This document shows, one piece after another, positions 45,394 to 58,618 of a DNA stretch of 64,000 nt. The notes beneath the pieces were generated by a model, which did not search any database, was not told where the DNA came from, and saw only the letters and a list, made by a program, of their open reading frames with translations. The DNA comes from Diprion similis (Eukaryota > Arthropoda > Insecta > Hymenoptera > Diprionidae). The stretch covers positions 6,198,001 through 6,262,000 of the forward strand of contig NC_060105.1 in assembly GCF_021155765.1 (NCBI RefSeq), read 5' to 3'. How positions within the stretch are numbered: position 1 is the stretch's first letter; the number at the start of each line of letters is the position of its first letter. Both the position numbers and the translations under genes were made by a program.

Positions 45394-48300
45394 GTACCAG
45401 GGAACCCGATCTCTGTCATTCCCGAATATCTTCCTCCCTCTCCAAGGGCTCGTCTTGGGTTTCGCGATCGCTTCGTCCTGTTCCAAAGCGAATAACTCGT
45501 GCAAAGTAAGCCGTGTTTAGATCAATTAGCTCACAGGATCAAGGAAGAATCAATGCTCTTGGGTTCGGGAGTCGGAAACGTTGAGGACGAAACGGATACC
45601 TGAACTCTGTTGTTTTCCGTAACGCGTACATTTTAGGATGATTAAGCCTCGCTCGACTTACGAATTTATTAGCTTCATCAGTTAAGTTTATCCCAAAAAG
45701 GATACAGGATTATTCCCGTAGGAAACCGGCAATTATAACCCGCAGCTCTCTGATCCGGCCCACCTCGTTCACGGACTGAAGCCACTATGGCACACGAATA
45801 TCTATAGGCTGTCTATAAGGGTTTAAGCTGCGTTATAGTCTACATGTATAATACGCCGCGGTTTGCGAAGTGGTCAGAGTGCCGGGCTGTTTCACTAAAC
45901 TCTTGTTCCATCTATAGTTAGGTACTACATCCCTATGAGAAACGAGGCTTCTTATACGCCCTTAAGCTTCTCTTTGACCGCAGGTCGGAGCATCGCGGCG
46001 GTCTTCGAAGGTCCGTGCAGGACACGCCCTACTGGGCGTGAGTTGAGTAATTAAATAGAATGTGAACTCATTCGTGAAACACGGTGGCAAATAACACAGT
46101 ACTTGCCAACGATTCGTTATTTATTATACCGAGTGCAACGCCGCGGTTTATATTATTCACGTCGTCCTGCGACGACTCATTTATACCTACCAAAGGAAGA
46201 AACGCGGGTATAAAGATGAGGCCGTTCGTAACCTTCGGGATAAACAGGGAATAGGGGAGACGGTCTTTCTCCCGCAGGTTAATTGAATACCTTGAAATGA
46301 GAAATCCGACGAGGATCCTAATTATATGAAGAGTGTCTATAGGCATGATGTAGAAGTTCAAATCCGTGATCGAATCGAAAATAAGAACTGATCTTGCCTA
46401 GGGTGGCTACGTATACCACACACACGGCTCGATGGGGGATCTCGGCATGGGGTTGTTTTTCTAATCCATTATACCGACCTGTTTCCGTTAAATATTACGA
46501 ATCATACAGTTTTTAATTGACAGCTATTACGCGACGGAGTGAAACGGTGCTGAGATTAGAAAAGAGTTTTAATACAGAGATGTCTTTATGTCCAATCGAC
46601 GATTTCTTCGCTTTGTTCATTCACACGGAAGTTGAACGTTTTTGATATTTCGAACAAATTACTGAACTTCGGAAAGCAACAGTTTTTCAACAGGGTTTTA
46701 TATACCTGCAGTTCCAACCTTTATACCGAAGGACTCCGAGGTCTAATATTCTTTGGGGATGGTATTAGTTGAAGTTTCAGTCTAAAATTCTAAGATACTT
46801 TATGCCCGCCGAAAGTAGGTCCATCGCAGTTTCCGTTTCACCGTTTCTAATCACTTTTAAATTGTCACACCGGCGAGTTTATAGGTACCATGTATTTTCT
46901 ATGACTCAAAATTCGTTTCAGGATTCACCGATAGTACCGATATTTTTTTCATTTAGCAATAGGTACCTACCTAGCGCTGTTTCGTTATACTGAAATCTGC
47001 GATAATTCTTTTTTATAGTCACGACGCATTCACCGGGGTTTCAATGTCGATCCCGTTAGTCATTTTCCTTGGACTATGAGGTGCGAGTTTTATGTCCTGT
47101 GAGGAAAAAAAAACCCTTTCAACATTTGCCGCGTGGTTTTTTCAGTTTCTAATCTCCCGAATTTCCGAGCAGCGACACCTCGACAGTAACAACCCTCATT
47201 AGCCACGGCGGAATTCCCCTGACCCAGAAAAATCGTGATCTCTTTTTGATCTCGATTGAACCAAAAAATAGTGAGACTGAAACGTGGAATTATCATCTCA
47301 TCGCGTTCCCTTGCTGGTTCAAAAAAATAACAAACCTTATTGGAAATTTCGACAGCTTACATGGAATTAGAGTTGCTGTCCATTCCATTCCATTCTTTTT
47401 GTGCGTTCACACAGCAGCGCGATGAAATTGTCATTTTGGTTTAAGACACGGGCCGAAAGCTTAGAATAAATATCGGTGAACTCGAATCGGTCATTGATTA
47501 GACGGTTCGGGAAACCAGAAGCTTGCAAAAACAAAAAACCATCCGAAAAGAAATGGGTCGCTGCCGAGTTCCTCTAATAGTCGGGTCCGCAGGGTTGATG
47601 GTATTATAAATGTTTGACGCTCTAGTTTTTTATGTAAGTGTAGTGATTTGATTGTTCAACCGTAGCGAGTTGGCGGCACTGCGTCAGTGTACGAATATTG
47701 GTGTAGATGAAAGACCGGAGAAAACAAGACTGGAAAGATGAGAAACGAAGTTAACTGCCGCGATATATCGCCTCGAGGAACGGATGTGATATGCGAGACG
47801 GTGTGAGAAAATCAAGCCTTGTTATTACTGCTCTCTGACTTTCCGACACTTTTTTTCCAATGCTTTTTTCACCTACCTGACGCCATTTTTTCTTCACTTT
47901 TTTCATTTCCCGGCCTTTTTTTACTCTCCCCCTTCAATAGCAGACACTGCGTACCAAAATATCATCCCTGAATTGACGGTGTTATAATTGGGTGACTGTG
48001 TTCCGTGACTAGGTAATCTGTATGTATTTACTATTTGAAAAATAGTCATACCAACGTCAGTGAACAAGATCCGGAAGAATTGGAAAACTTTATAAAACTG
48101 CAAGTGAGCGAAAGAAGCCTTGCAGAAGTGCAGGCTAAACCATGGCAGATCTGAAGGTTGGTTTTCAAAATTGAGGAGGTCTAGTTAGCGAAGGTGGTGT
48201 TGTAAGGGTCGGCAAAATGGCTCCCCCGTTATGGCCTTGTCGCAACCGGTGTATTATTATGCTGGTCCACTGGTCCACGCGCGGCGAGCTTAAAAAGCTC

Positions 48301-51300
48301 CGTGGGTAGTTAAACGATTACCTTCCACCCTGGGCCAGACTGGCCGCAAGCCGAAACGGAGCTCTGGTCATTCCCACTTTTACTTTTCTTCCGCTTTCCA
48401 CTTCTCGTGTAATCGGATCCTTTGGTTCTGGTCGGCGGCGCGTCCTCGTGGTGGTCGGTCACTGCCGCACGCGTGGATACCAATTTCGCATGCTGACGGG
48501 TAATGAAGACGAGCATTTAAGCATCGCGATGCAGATGCAATTTCGATGTCAGCTATCGCGTTGGGTACTTCAAAGGCTTTGCACCGTAATAAATGGTGGC
48601 GTTTAAATTCACCAAAGTCTTCTTGAAGCCATTTTTGTAGTCGATAGAGTGTAGTGTTAGATAATAATTGACAGACAATAATTGTATTTTTCCTTACCTC
48701 GAAGACTTTTTGCTTCTCTTTACCTTCTCAAATCCAACAAACGACATCCGAGTGCCGAGTTGAGGATCAGGAAAGCGTTAAGGATTAAGACTATGTATAA
48801 ATTTCGCTCGAGGAACTTTGATCGTGACGTCCATTCGGGTTCAACTTTTGTATCTAAGGCTAAATCGTAGCAGATAATGGTATTCGAAAAAATAAATTTT
48901 AATCCTCTTCGAGATCGTTATAACTTCCTTAGTAGAATACATTTGAGACGAAACCGTTTCGTCGGGGTTTTAAATTAGTAAATCGTATTCGAGCGGATGT
49001 GCGTTGGTGTAGGCCGAAAGAACCGCGCGGTTTGACAGAGGGAAGGTTTTACGAGCGGTTGGTCAGTTTCAGTTAGAGTAATCGTTTAAAGTTTTTATTC
49101 TCTACGTACACGAGCTCTGTTACGTTCCACGTATGTAAAAACATGCCTACCAAAGAAGATTGAGAAATGAATTTTCACAGCATTGTCAACAGCGCAAAGA
49201 ACAGGTAGACGATCTTATCCAAGTAATACGTTTTATACACAATGACGTGTATATCACTCCCTGATCATTATGCGCTATTATCCTGGACCACACCGTAGAT
49301 ATCTCGTTATAATTAACTTAAGGCTAATAGAGCGTTTAGCGTGTAGCGTTTTGAGCAGGTCAGTTACATTAGCATAAATCAAAGTGGCCAAGAGTTTCGG
49401 GTATACCTCCTACCTACGGTAATGAGATGCAGTTCATCATGCCATCTAGAGGAAATATTAAGTGGTTTATAGGTCATCGCGTCAACTATATGTTATGCAA
49501 ACGCACGGCTTACTACACGAATTATTGTTTAATCGACTTTGTTCCTCGATACGTACTTATAAAAATGCAAAAACTGTAGCGCGCATATTGCGATGTATGA
49601 TCGTCCGGTGATCGATGCATGCAGTGAATTTACACATGGATACGCGCTGTTTGATATTCGATCGAGAAATTGAATATGATGTTACCAATGATGGCAATGT
49701 ACGGCGAGGGTAGTTCTTATGCAAAAATATAATACGATGATCGACGTCTTGTGTGGTCTCGAAAATTCCCATAAGAAACAATACGATGTCCATAGACGTT
49801 ATATATACGTACACATATATTATATGCATCGTTGATGTATACCAGGCTTCGGTATATCCGCGTCTTGTATGTAAAACGTCCTATAATACCAACATAAACG
49901 GTTTACCTATATAGAAAAAAGAAAAAATCAAGAGACGCGCTTTGCGATACGCTTTTACTTTTCAATTTCACGTTAATTCGTTTTCGATCAGATGATAACA
50001 GATATTGTAATTCGAAAGTAATTACGGCGATTTCATTACCAACTTCCGCCAATTTAATTCATGCTCGGAGTCAGATGCAGGTCCGAATGATTTATAGTTT
50101 GACATTACGTTTTTCATTTCATCCTCCATTCCAAAGAATTTTGAACTCTCTCTTAACGATCGTGCGGCGCTATCAATTTTTATTGTTATTCTCATCGAGC
50201 CGAATCGAAACGGAGTGTGACCCAGTTTTGATTGAAAATGTGGAAAGGTTCGTCGTGTCCCGAGGGTTCTGGACTAGGACCCTCGGGATGGTCGGCGCGT
50301 AGGTATCCCATAATACCAGGAAAAGTATATCTCTCGAAACTCGCCGTTTCTGTTTTACCGAAAACCATAAAACGGCACCGCTTCGAAATTAACCCCGAGC
50401 TTAAAGGAATCCCGAGGAATATAATATCTCTCTTTTTCTCTCTCTCTTTCTCTTCATATTTATCTATACACGTAGTTATAACGAGACCGCTTTCGCGTTT
50501 TGTGGAAAGCTGAAAGATAATTAAATTTTATAGTCCGTTTTTCTCAAATAGAAAATCCAACGTAAGTTATATAGTATATTTACTAGTTCTATTCTCATTT
50601 TCGAATGGCTTTTCACCTATATGAAACAATCATCGAGTATCCCGATAGAACAATCGATCCATTGAAACTTTTAAATGCAGCCTCCGTATATAAGGTGCAG
50701 CGATGCCATGCCGTATATACATAGACAAAACACAATGGCTGACACGGCGGGATAGAATTCCCTTCCATGGCCACGTGCACCATGGTATAATATAGCTACA
50801 ATGTGTGTCTATATATACCGCGAAAACTTGACTAAGGACCGACCAATTTTCACTCAAGGCGTTTGCCACAATAAAAGAAACACAATACCGCAGACAATAA
50901 CTGACACACTCGTTTGGGGATTCATCAAAGAAACCGACCGTCTCTCTGCATAACTACCTGTAATTTATATTACCTTATACTGTACAAACGTACCTATATA
51001 CTACATATCCGCCTGACTCGTCGTCGACAAACAGTGGAATTTCTCATAGATCATTGTAAAATCGTCAAAACTGTACGGGATTTAATTGGAGCCGACGGTG
51101 TAATTGAGCCCAAGCGAACACTGTTAAACAAAAAAATTGGTCTAGACTTCTATACAATATTTTTTGGTGTCAATCTAACTATCTGACGTTCAAATTATGA
51201 ATGGACCACAAAAATTGTTTTATAGTAGTGCACACCGACCACTATTGATCAATTTTAATACCGCCATTTTTACAGTGAATATGGCGGAGGTTAACACTGA

Positions 51301-54106
51301 TCATCATTACAGATCACGTGAAATGAACCAAGAGAAGCTCGTACACCAACGATTGTTACATTCAAATCCAATACCGGGATGATTTCGTCGCATTTTCATA
51401 GTCGAGGAAATGTCATAGAATTTTTAAGTTGAAAGTTTCGTTTGTAAGAGAGTAGATATAGTACCGTAATGGGAGTGCACAATGCAATTGGATAAACTGT
51501 GCTTGTAATAGATGGCTGACCGGTAAACCGTACGGTTAGCAAACGATGGCCAGTGTGTTACTTGCGGTACTAAATTGCACATCATATTACGGCACCTCGT
51601 ATCCATCGGACGCACATGAGTAGTCGATACATACCCTGAAGTAGATTTGCAAGAATCATCGTCGTGTATCAGGACCTGTTCAACGATAGTAACTGCTTCG
51701 AAGCAGAGTCAACAAAGCAGGGTTAGTTGATCACCGTATCGAATGAAGGGAATGAGAAAAGGACTATTCTCAGTGAGTAGTATCGACGAATCGCAGGGCC
51801 ACTTAGCTGCAAAAGCAAGTTCAGAAAGCAGGTTTGCCTTATCATGTGCGCATAATCCTTGGCTCTTGGCAAATTACGCAATTACGCTTGTACTTTGAAC
51901 GGAGAACAACGAACCTGCGGTTGAATAGACTTAAAGCGGTTTACTGCGACAGGTAGGCACGTATTATACACCCATCTTCAGGTAACGTTTAGATCAGCAT
52001 TTATGATCACCGTTTCCCGCCGCATGGTAACGGGACGTTATTGTATAATCTTTTGCCGCACGTATGACTTTTCAAGGCGGATGTATCCTGTAAGAATCCT
52101 TCGCAAGTCAAGGATCTCCGTTATTCGATATCACCTCTCTACATTGAGAGAAGAGAATATGCGAAATCATATAGGTTGCAGAAATCTGGTCTTTGCTATT
52201 CACGAAATCGGATAAGATCGTTTGAAATCTGTAAAAAAATCATGGAATTCCATGAAATCATTCGTGTTCTATGAGGTCCTTGAAATCACACAAGATCTTC
52301 CGAGATCATGGGATCTTAAGATTGGTCAACCCCTCGTCCAGCCGTTTTGAGGGGCGTTAAAGATCGGGTGAAACCTTGCCACTGCCTTTTAGGCGGGGAT
52401 TATTTCTGCAAGGTTGACTTTGTCGGGAGTGTGCAGTTGTGAAGTGTATCGTTTTGGTTGTGGCGTTGCAGTTTACCGCTGAAACCTTTCAAGCGCGGTG
52501 CCGCTACGCTGGGGGATTTTGGGTCGTTAAATTGAGGCGTTGGCAGTTTGAAATACGCGGTATTCTTCTAGTCGATAGATAATTTGACGAGGTTCGCTCC
52601 CCCATGACGATCACCGCTTGAAGGGTTGTGAGGGGTGCGTGGATCTGGAGATCGGTGGGAAAATTCAACCCCAACTGCGCCCCGCCAACGTAGGTGGAAT
52701 CAATATGCATATAATACGAGTGGAGGTTCATACCTTACCAATTACTGGTTCACACCTCGTAACCTGCACCTCCGACCTCCTTGGGTCGGTGAATTTTTCC
52801 TAAATAGATACCAAGGGCGAAATTACCCCGCTTTAATAACCGTCCAGGTTCTTTAACTAGGATGAAATATGCTCGATCCGGAGGTGAAATTTACATAATT
52901 AGTTTACCTCGTAATGCGACCTGATTTATAACCCGGGTTTCCTACTTCGTCCGGTTACTCGGCGATGCAGGTATATATTTAAATATCGCCCTGGGTCAAC
53001 ACGCATGCCCTAAAAATCGATAATTAATATATACCTACCCCTGCATCTTTACCCTCTTGTATCAACTAGTTTTTACCCACGAAAACGAGCGTAGACTAAA
53101 ACGAACCTGACCTACTCCGATTTCCCATGCAGAGAAATTTGTGTCTTCGTGTAAGTAGACCGGTTCGGAACTCTTGAATTCTCATTCACATAAATTGCTT
53201 CACGAAGGGATGAATAATCGTGAAATTGGTCTTTTTAAAATTATCTCAAACAGACGAGTAAGAATAGCTAATCAACACGACGTCATTAGTATGAATCGTA
53301 TGTTTTCGCAATGCCTCAAGTGTACAGATTTACATTATCGAACTCTGAATAAAATTCGATAAATAAAACCAGTTTTATCCTCTGACCCTCGTCATAACGT
53401 CACAAATAAAAACGAGCATATATCCGCACCTTAAATTTCCTGCTTGTCCATCACGGGCAGTGCAGGTGTAAAAATTTCACTACAACGATTCGACAATGTC
53501 GGATGAAAAACTGAAGAGATAAAGGAACATCCAAACTCCTTGCTTTCCTGTGAATAGATAAAATCCAACAAAAGTAAGTGTACCAGTTATCGACCTTTGT
53601 TTGTTATATCTGTTTGATCCTTAGTTCTAAAACCGCAAGAAATAAGTCTGCAGTGTCCAACCTTCTGTAACAATTATTTTCCGTAACAAATAAATTCACA
53701 ATTTCCACCGTAACTTTATAATTTTGTAAAACAAACGTGTCAACAATTGTGTCTAAGCATGTCAGCAACTGTTACCCTTACCTTACCCAATTGGCACTGT
53801 ATAAACTCTACGCGATTCGAGATTCCAAAACAGCTAACAACGAGACGTAGAAAAGCAGGAATCAGACCATCTCGACTGTTCCAGATAGGCACGAGTACCT
53901 GTCGCGTATCGGGCCGTGACGCGTGTGAGGGTAAATGCGTGCACACGGGTCACGCAAAGTGGAGTCTCGAAGGAGAGGCGAAACGCGGGGCGTAGGGCTT
54001 AGGCTCGCATGTTTACAAAGCGTAACCAAGCCGAACCAATGATCGGTGGCAGTGCCAGGGCGACGGAAGGGCCAGAGAGGACCAGGGGGAAGACAGCACG
54101 CGCCGG

Positions 54107-54161
54107 CCACACTCCACGTTCCACACTCCACACTCCACACTCCACACTCCACGCTTCACTC
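54107..54161. repeat. CCACACT heptamer tandem repeat
   Basis: About seven 7-bp units, most reading CCACACT, with CCACGTT and CCACGCT variants near the ends. Because 7 is not a multiple of 3, all frames give the same THSTLHTPHSTLHS-type peptide. Confidence 0.85.
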
Positions 54162-54346
54162 CTCATGCGCACCTGGGACAGTTGGCAAGCGAGGGACCCT
54201 CGGTTCCTCCGCTTCTTCGGCGTCGACGTCGCTCTTTCTACGCATATCTCTCTCTTTTCCTTTTTCCCTTTTTCCCTTTTTCCCCTGTTTTCCGCTTCTG
54301 CAACGGCGACTATCCTTCCGTTTCTCGTCAAACAAGCGATTAAAAT

Positions 54347-54362
54347 CCCCCCCCCCCCCCCC
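54347..54362. repeat. Homopolymer C tract (16)
   Basis: Uninterrupted run of 16 C. Confidence 0.9.
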
Positions 54363-55815
54363 TTTGGTTTTACAATACCACGAATAAGGAAATCGGACCA
54401 CTGGTACCAGCAGATTTTTCTGTCAGCTCATTCTTTCGCCCTCCAGTGATGATCTGGACTTACGAATCGATTGGCCGAGGCTATCGTGAAACGTTGATTA
54501 GAATGCACGTAGACGGTGATGAAATCTAACTTTTTATACTCTACCGCTGGTTGCAGGCCGTTATAGTGGTGGATTTTTATACAGTTGTGAAACGCTAGTC
54601 TCAGTCGAGCGTGACTAACGCTTGATGGATACGAAATAAGTATAACATTAATGAAAGTATACGGTGCTCGTAAAGGCGCGACTAACCATTAAAACTATTA
54701 TAATTGATGGATGTCCGGAAGTCGGACTTGAAAATTCTAGGTCATATCAGCAGAAATGTAATGCTTTTATCGGGAATTGATGTATCGTTGAGTCGAGCTG
54801 TTTTGAACAATAATGGTGCGGTAATATATCAACTAAATCTGAATTTTATTCTGCTGGAAGCGAGTCGTCGACTTTTGCCACGTGCTAATACGTCAACACA
54901 AACAGATTGAACAAATTCTCGAGCTGCTTTGATACCTTTTCCTTTTACACCATCTGTTCCTGACTAATATCAAACGTGGAATAGTTTCAAAGAAGTTCCC
55001 AACGTCAATAATACATTTTCAAATTGTACGGATGCATGAAACAGCAAAGTTCAAAGAGCGGTAGAATTTTGCAGTATTCAGATGTAAATCGATGCGAGGC
55101 TCTTTACAAAATGCTTTTTAAACACATAACTCCAGCGTGAATTGTAAAAAACAGACTACACTTTTTGAACACTTTTTTGTTCCACGAGGACTAACTTCCT
55201 GTTACCCAGCGGTGATTTGTGATGCTGTAGTAGCTTAACCGAACACTAACGCATGCAGCGGAGGAAGAAAGTAAAAGTGAGTGATAAATTAAACGATTAA
55301 TTTGAATTTGAATGAGAGTATAACCATCTTTGTTTCCGTCCTATTAATCAGGTCACTATTACATCGGTATACAGCCGTTCGCGTAAGCTTCGATAAGCAT
55401 GAAAAAAAAAAAAAACGGTGTCTAACCTTCTTTCTATCTAAAAACTCACCCGACGTCCATGCGTGTATACCTGCAACGACGATGCAAAAACTATATATAA
55501 TTCCTCCAACCTCCAACCCTGTGAGCGATGTTAAGTATCCATCCTCAAGTCGTCTCGAATAGCGATTGATCTAATATTACGTCAGCATCGAATCTCACCT
55601 CGAGAAACAACCACCATGCATACATATAGGTAAGTTGTTACCAATGTACGTGTATTTTCGTATCCGATACTATACAGTCAAGTAAAGCGAGTATCCCTTG
55701 TACAGTCTAAGGTCTTACAATTACCGTAATTGGAGCAGATTTCTGGTAACAAAAGGAAACAATTGTCCTCCGTGGTTGGAGGCGACTTGGACAATGGATC
55801 GAAGAGAGAAGTTAA

Positions 55816-55836
55816 GGGGGAGGGGGGGGGGGGGGG
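55816..55836. repeat. G tract (5 + 15, one A)
   Basis: GGGGG, A, then 15 G. Confidence 0.9.
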
Positions 55837-56226
55837 AGAAGAGAGACAGGGACACCCCCGTCGAAAAGCCTGAGTGGTATAAGACGCAAATAGCCACCTG
55901 ATTTTTTCGACAGTAGTTTGTCAGTAGATTAAACCCTTGAGGGAGAGGGAGTCTGCTCGCCGTATGCTCCCCATATGGCGGCCTCCCTCTGAAGCGGCCC
56001 GCGCGCGCCCTCGACTATTACCCACTTTCTGCCTCCTTCTTCCTTCTTCTTTTATCTCCTCACCTCGGACTCGCCCTCCTTCTATTGCGCTCATCTCGGC
56101 TCCCGCCAACCCCCGACAAAACCACCCCAAAACACACCTTCAAGGAGGAGTATAAGTAGGAAAACCAACGTCTTGTCGTATGAAACTTGGTGAACTATCA
56201 GGATTTGCACATATATAAGGAGATCG

Positions 56227-56250
56227 GTTTGTTTGTTTGTTTGTTTGTTT
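56227..56250. repeat. TTTG tetranucleotide microsatellite
   Basis: About six TTTG units. Confidence 0.85.
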
Positions 56251-58592
56251 CTTTGATGTGAACCCGTATCGGGTGCGGGGAAAAAATTCGACCAAGTTTC
56301 TCTTTTCGTAATGGCTTTCTTGTGGATTAATGAATCGCCAAGGATTTTCTACACGGTAGGTTCGAGGAGCACCGAACGCGTAGCCTTCGCCTCTATTCAG
56401 CCAGGATGAATGGACAACGGTACCGATGCCAGTTGGCGCGCAATCAGACTGACAGCTTCAAGATTTCATCCCTGCCGCTGGATGATCCTTCTGAGAGCAT
56501 CGGATGCCTGCCCGAACCCAATGACGAGATCCCATGTGACGCGTGACTTTCCAAAAAGTTAATTTTTTCACCGTGGTGAATCGACCCCGTACAACCCTTC
56601 CACGAAACCCGCGTCGAAACGATCTCTGGGAGAGGTTGAAAAAAAAAAAAAAAGAAACAAAGGGATACAGTATATTATGACAATATTTCAAGAAATTTTC
56701 TACCGGAAGTTAGGATATCGTAAAAAAGATCTTTCGATCGTTTCTGTTTTCACGATGCGTATAATGTGTAGTATACCTGTTTCATAGATCGGTTAGTTCA
56801 TTCGTGGAGAATGAGACTATCGCTTTCGATCCTGTCAGACATACCAATGCCAACCGTTCACCGATAAATCGATCATATTCGGATGGTATAGGTGTTGAGC
56901 AAAACATGAAATTAGGCGAAAATCGTTGGGTAAATCGAACGAGTCAAATACTACAAAGATGATCGGCATGCGACAGAGAAGGGCTGAATGAACTTGCATG
57001 AATGAAAGTTACGGGGAGGGGGGTCGAGTTACGTAATGGAAACGTGGACCCTTGGGAAGAGGAGCGTGGTATACACATTGTGTGTAGTATAGTACGGGAA
57101 GAGGCTGTAAGACGGAGAGATTTTAGTGCGGATAAATGCGGCGGGTTCCGAGGCTTACGACTCTCAGAGAAATCCGTTACCGCAGCCGCGTGGTTTTTGG
57201 AGCAGGGTTATTCCTATAACAGAAAATTGGCTCCGCAGACGATCGGAGATTTATTGCAGCCCAATTATGATAGCGAACGGATCATGGGCCGGATCACGCG
57301 GGGGTAAACGGAGTTAATTACGTCAGTAAAACCAACAAACATTTACCGATATATAGCTGACGCCCGACTGGCGGATGTGGGCGTCCCTCGAATCCGGAGC
57401 AACCCCGAATTCGACAGTTTACCCTCGATTAAGCCATTATCTCGATGTATACTCGGCGCCAAATTTTTCGGGAACGGTGCGGGATGATTTCTTTTTTACC
57501 TTATTTTTCTTTCTTTTCTTTTTTTTTGTTACACAGTTATTACGATCGAACTCACCCTGCCTCTGACCCGATCAGCCTGGTCCGAAATAATATCGTATAT
57601 TTTCCGTTCATCTAATCTCCGTTGAGAACCTTCGCGAATTTTCCGTAAAGCGGTCAGAAGTCGCACCGTATTGCGGCTAATTTTTAGCACGACGAGGGTC
57701 GGAAAAAACTGACCGCAGAGCAGCAGCGTCGGCGGAGCGATTTTCTACGGTGTTGAAAAGAGCCTCGTTCGGGATAATTGTCTTCGCGCAAATATTGCCA
57801 TCTCATTCGGGGATGAAAACACCGCGGTTACTGTTTGCTCAAGAAATTCGGAAGCACTTGTGAACTTTTACAAATTCACTGCTGCTGCCCTCTCGGTTCC
57901 GAGAGGTACTTGAGCGCTGTAAAAGAGTCTCGTCGTTTTTCCTCCTCTTACAATATGCCCCCCGTAAATATCAATTACCGGCCAAAGCGTTGTGTGAACC
58001 GAAAACTGGTTTCGTGGGAATTCCCGATGGCGAGTTGAGGTTGCGTTGTAGAATTCGCTCGTCGGGAAACTTGAGGTAAAAAAGATTGAAGGAGCAATGG
58101 GGGGGAGAAAAAAAATTATCACGTCCAATTTGACGCGAGTCGGATTTTCGGATAGCATCCTTCTCCCACAGTGTACATATGTTGAAACTTCTAGGAGGAA
58201 TGTCGCCGCGATATTGTGGAAGCATCTATTGCACCGTGTAAAACACGGACGGGTCCTGTAGTAAAACAATTAATGGTCCAAGATCCAGATCACGGTTAGA
58301 CCGTTCGGCCCGAGAGGATGGCGGGTGAAATGGTGCCTAAAATCCTCGTTTAGGAGACAAATATCGGCTGATTCGATCCTCGATAAAGCCGTGTTGAAAT
58401 AGGTGCGAAGACGAGGCGACCGAATGATAGTTTGGGCCGACTACGGTGTTTACCCATCGTGTTTCTATGGTGTTTCCACAGTGTTTTTAAACCTGATTAA
58501 CGTGATCAGATTACCAGCGCATAATGTTCGACTACAGTCAGGGTGCAGCCAGCTAGGACTAAAAAGAGATTTACCATTTCCACCCTCAACTT

Positions 58593-58618
58593 CTTCCTTT
58601 CCTTTCCTTTCCTTTCCT
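58593..58618. repeat. CTTTC pentanucleotide microsatellite
   Basis: About five TTTCC units. Confidence 0.85.

Larger units (their letters stand above)
42191..52000. other. Gene-free DNA upstream of atonal (proximal half)
   Basis: Holds an Ato-type E-box (42,535), a CA microsatellite (44,541) and a TCC microsatellite (45,367). Frames up to 131 codons overlap on opposite strands (42.3-42.8 kb) and look like chance. I recognise no gene, RNA or transposon. Confidence 0.45.

Noticed and set aside
45856..45910. tRNA-like A-box (TTGCGAAGTGG, then TCAGAGTGCC)
   Set aside because: No B-box (GGTTCGANNCC) follows within 60 bases and no acceptor stem forms; at most a decayed fragment.
51258..51295. CCGCCAT ... 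ATGGCGG inverted repeat as a third copy of the MESH1-intron element
   Set aside because: Only 7-bp arms match and the surrounding sequence does not align with the element.
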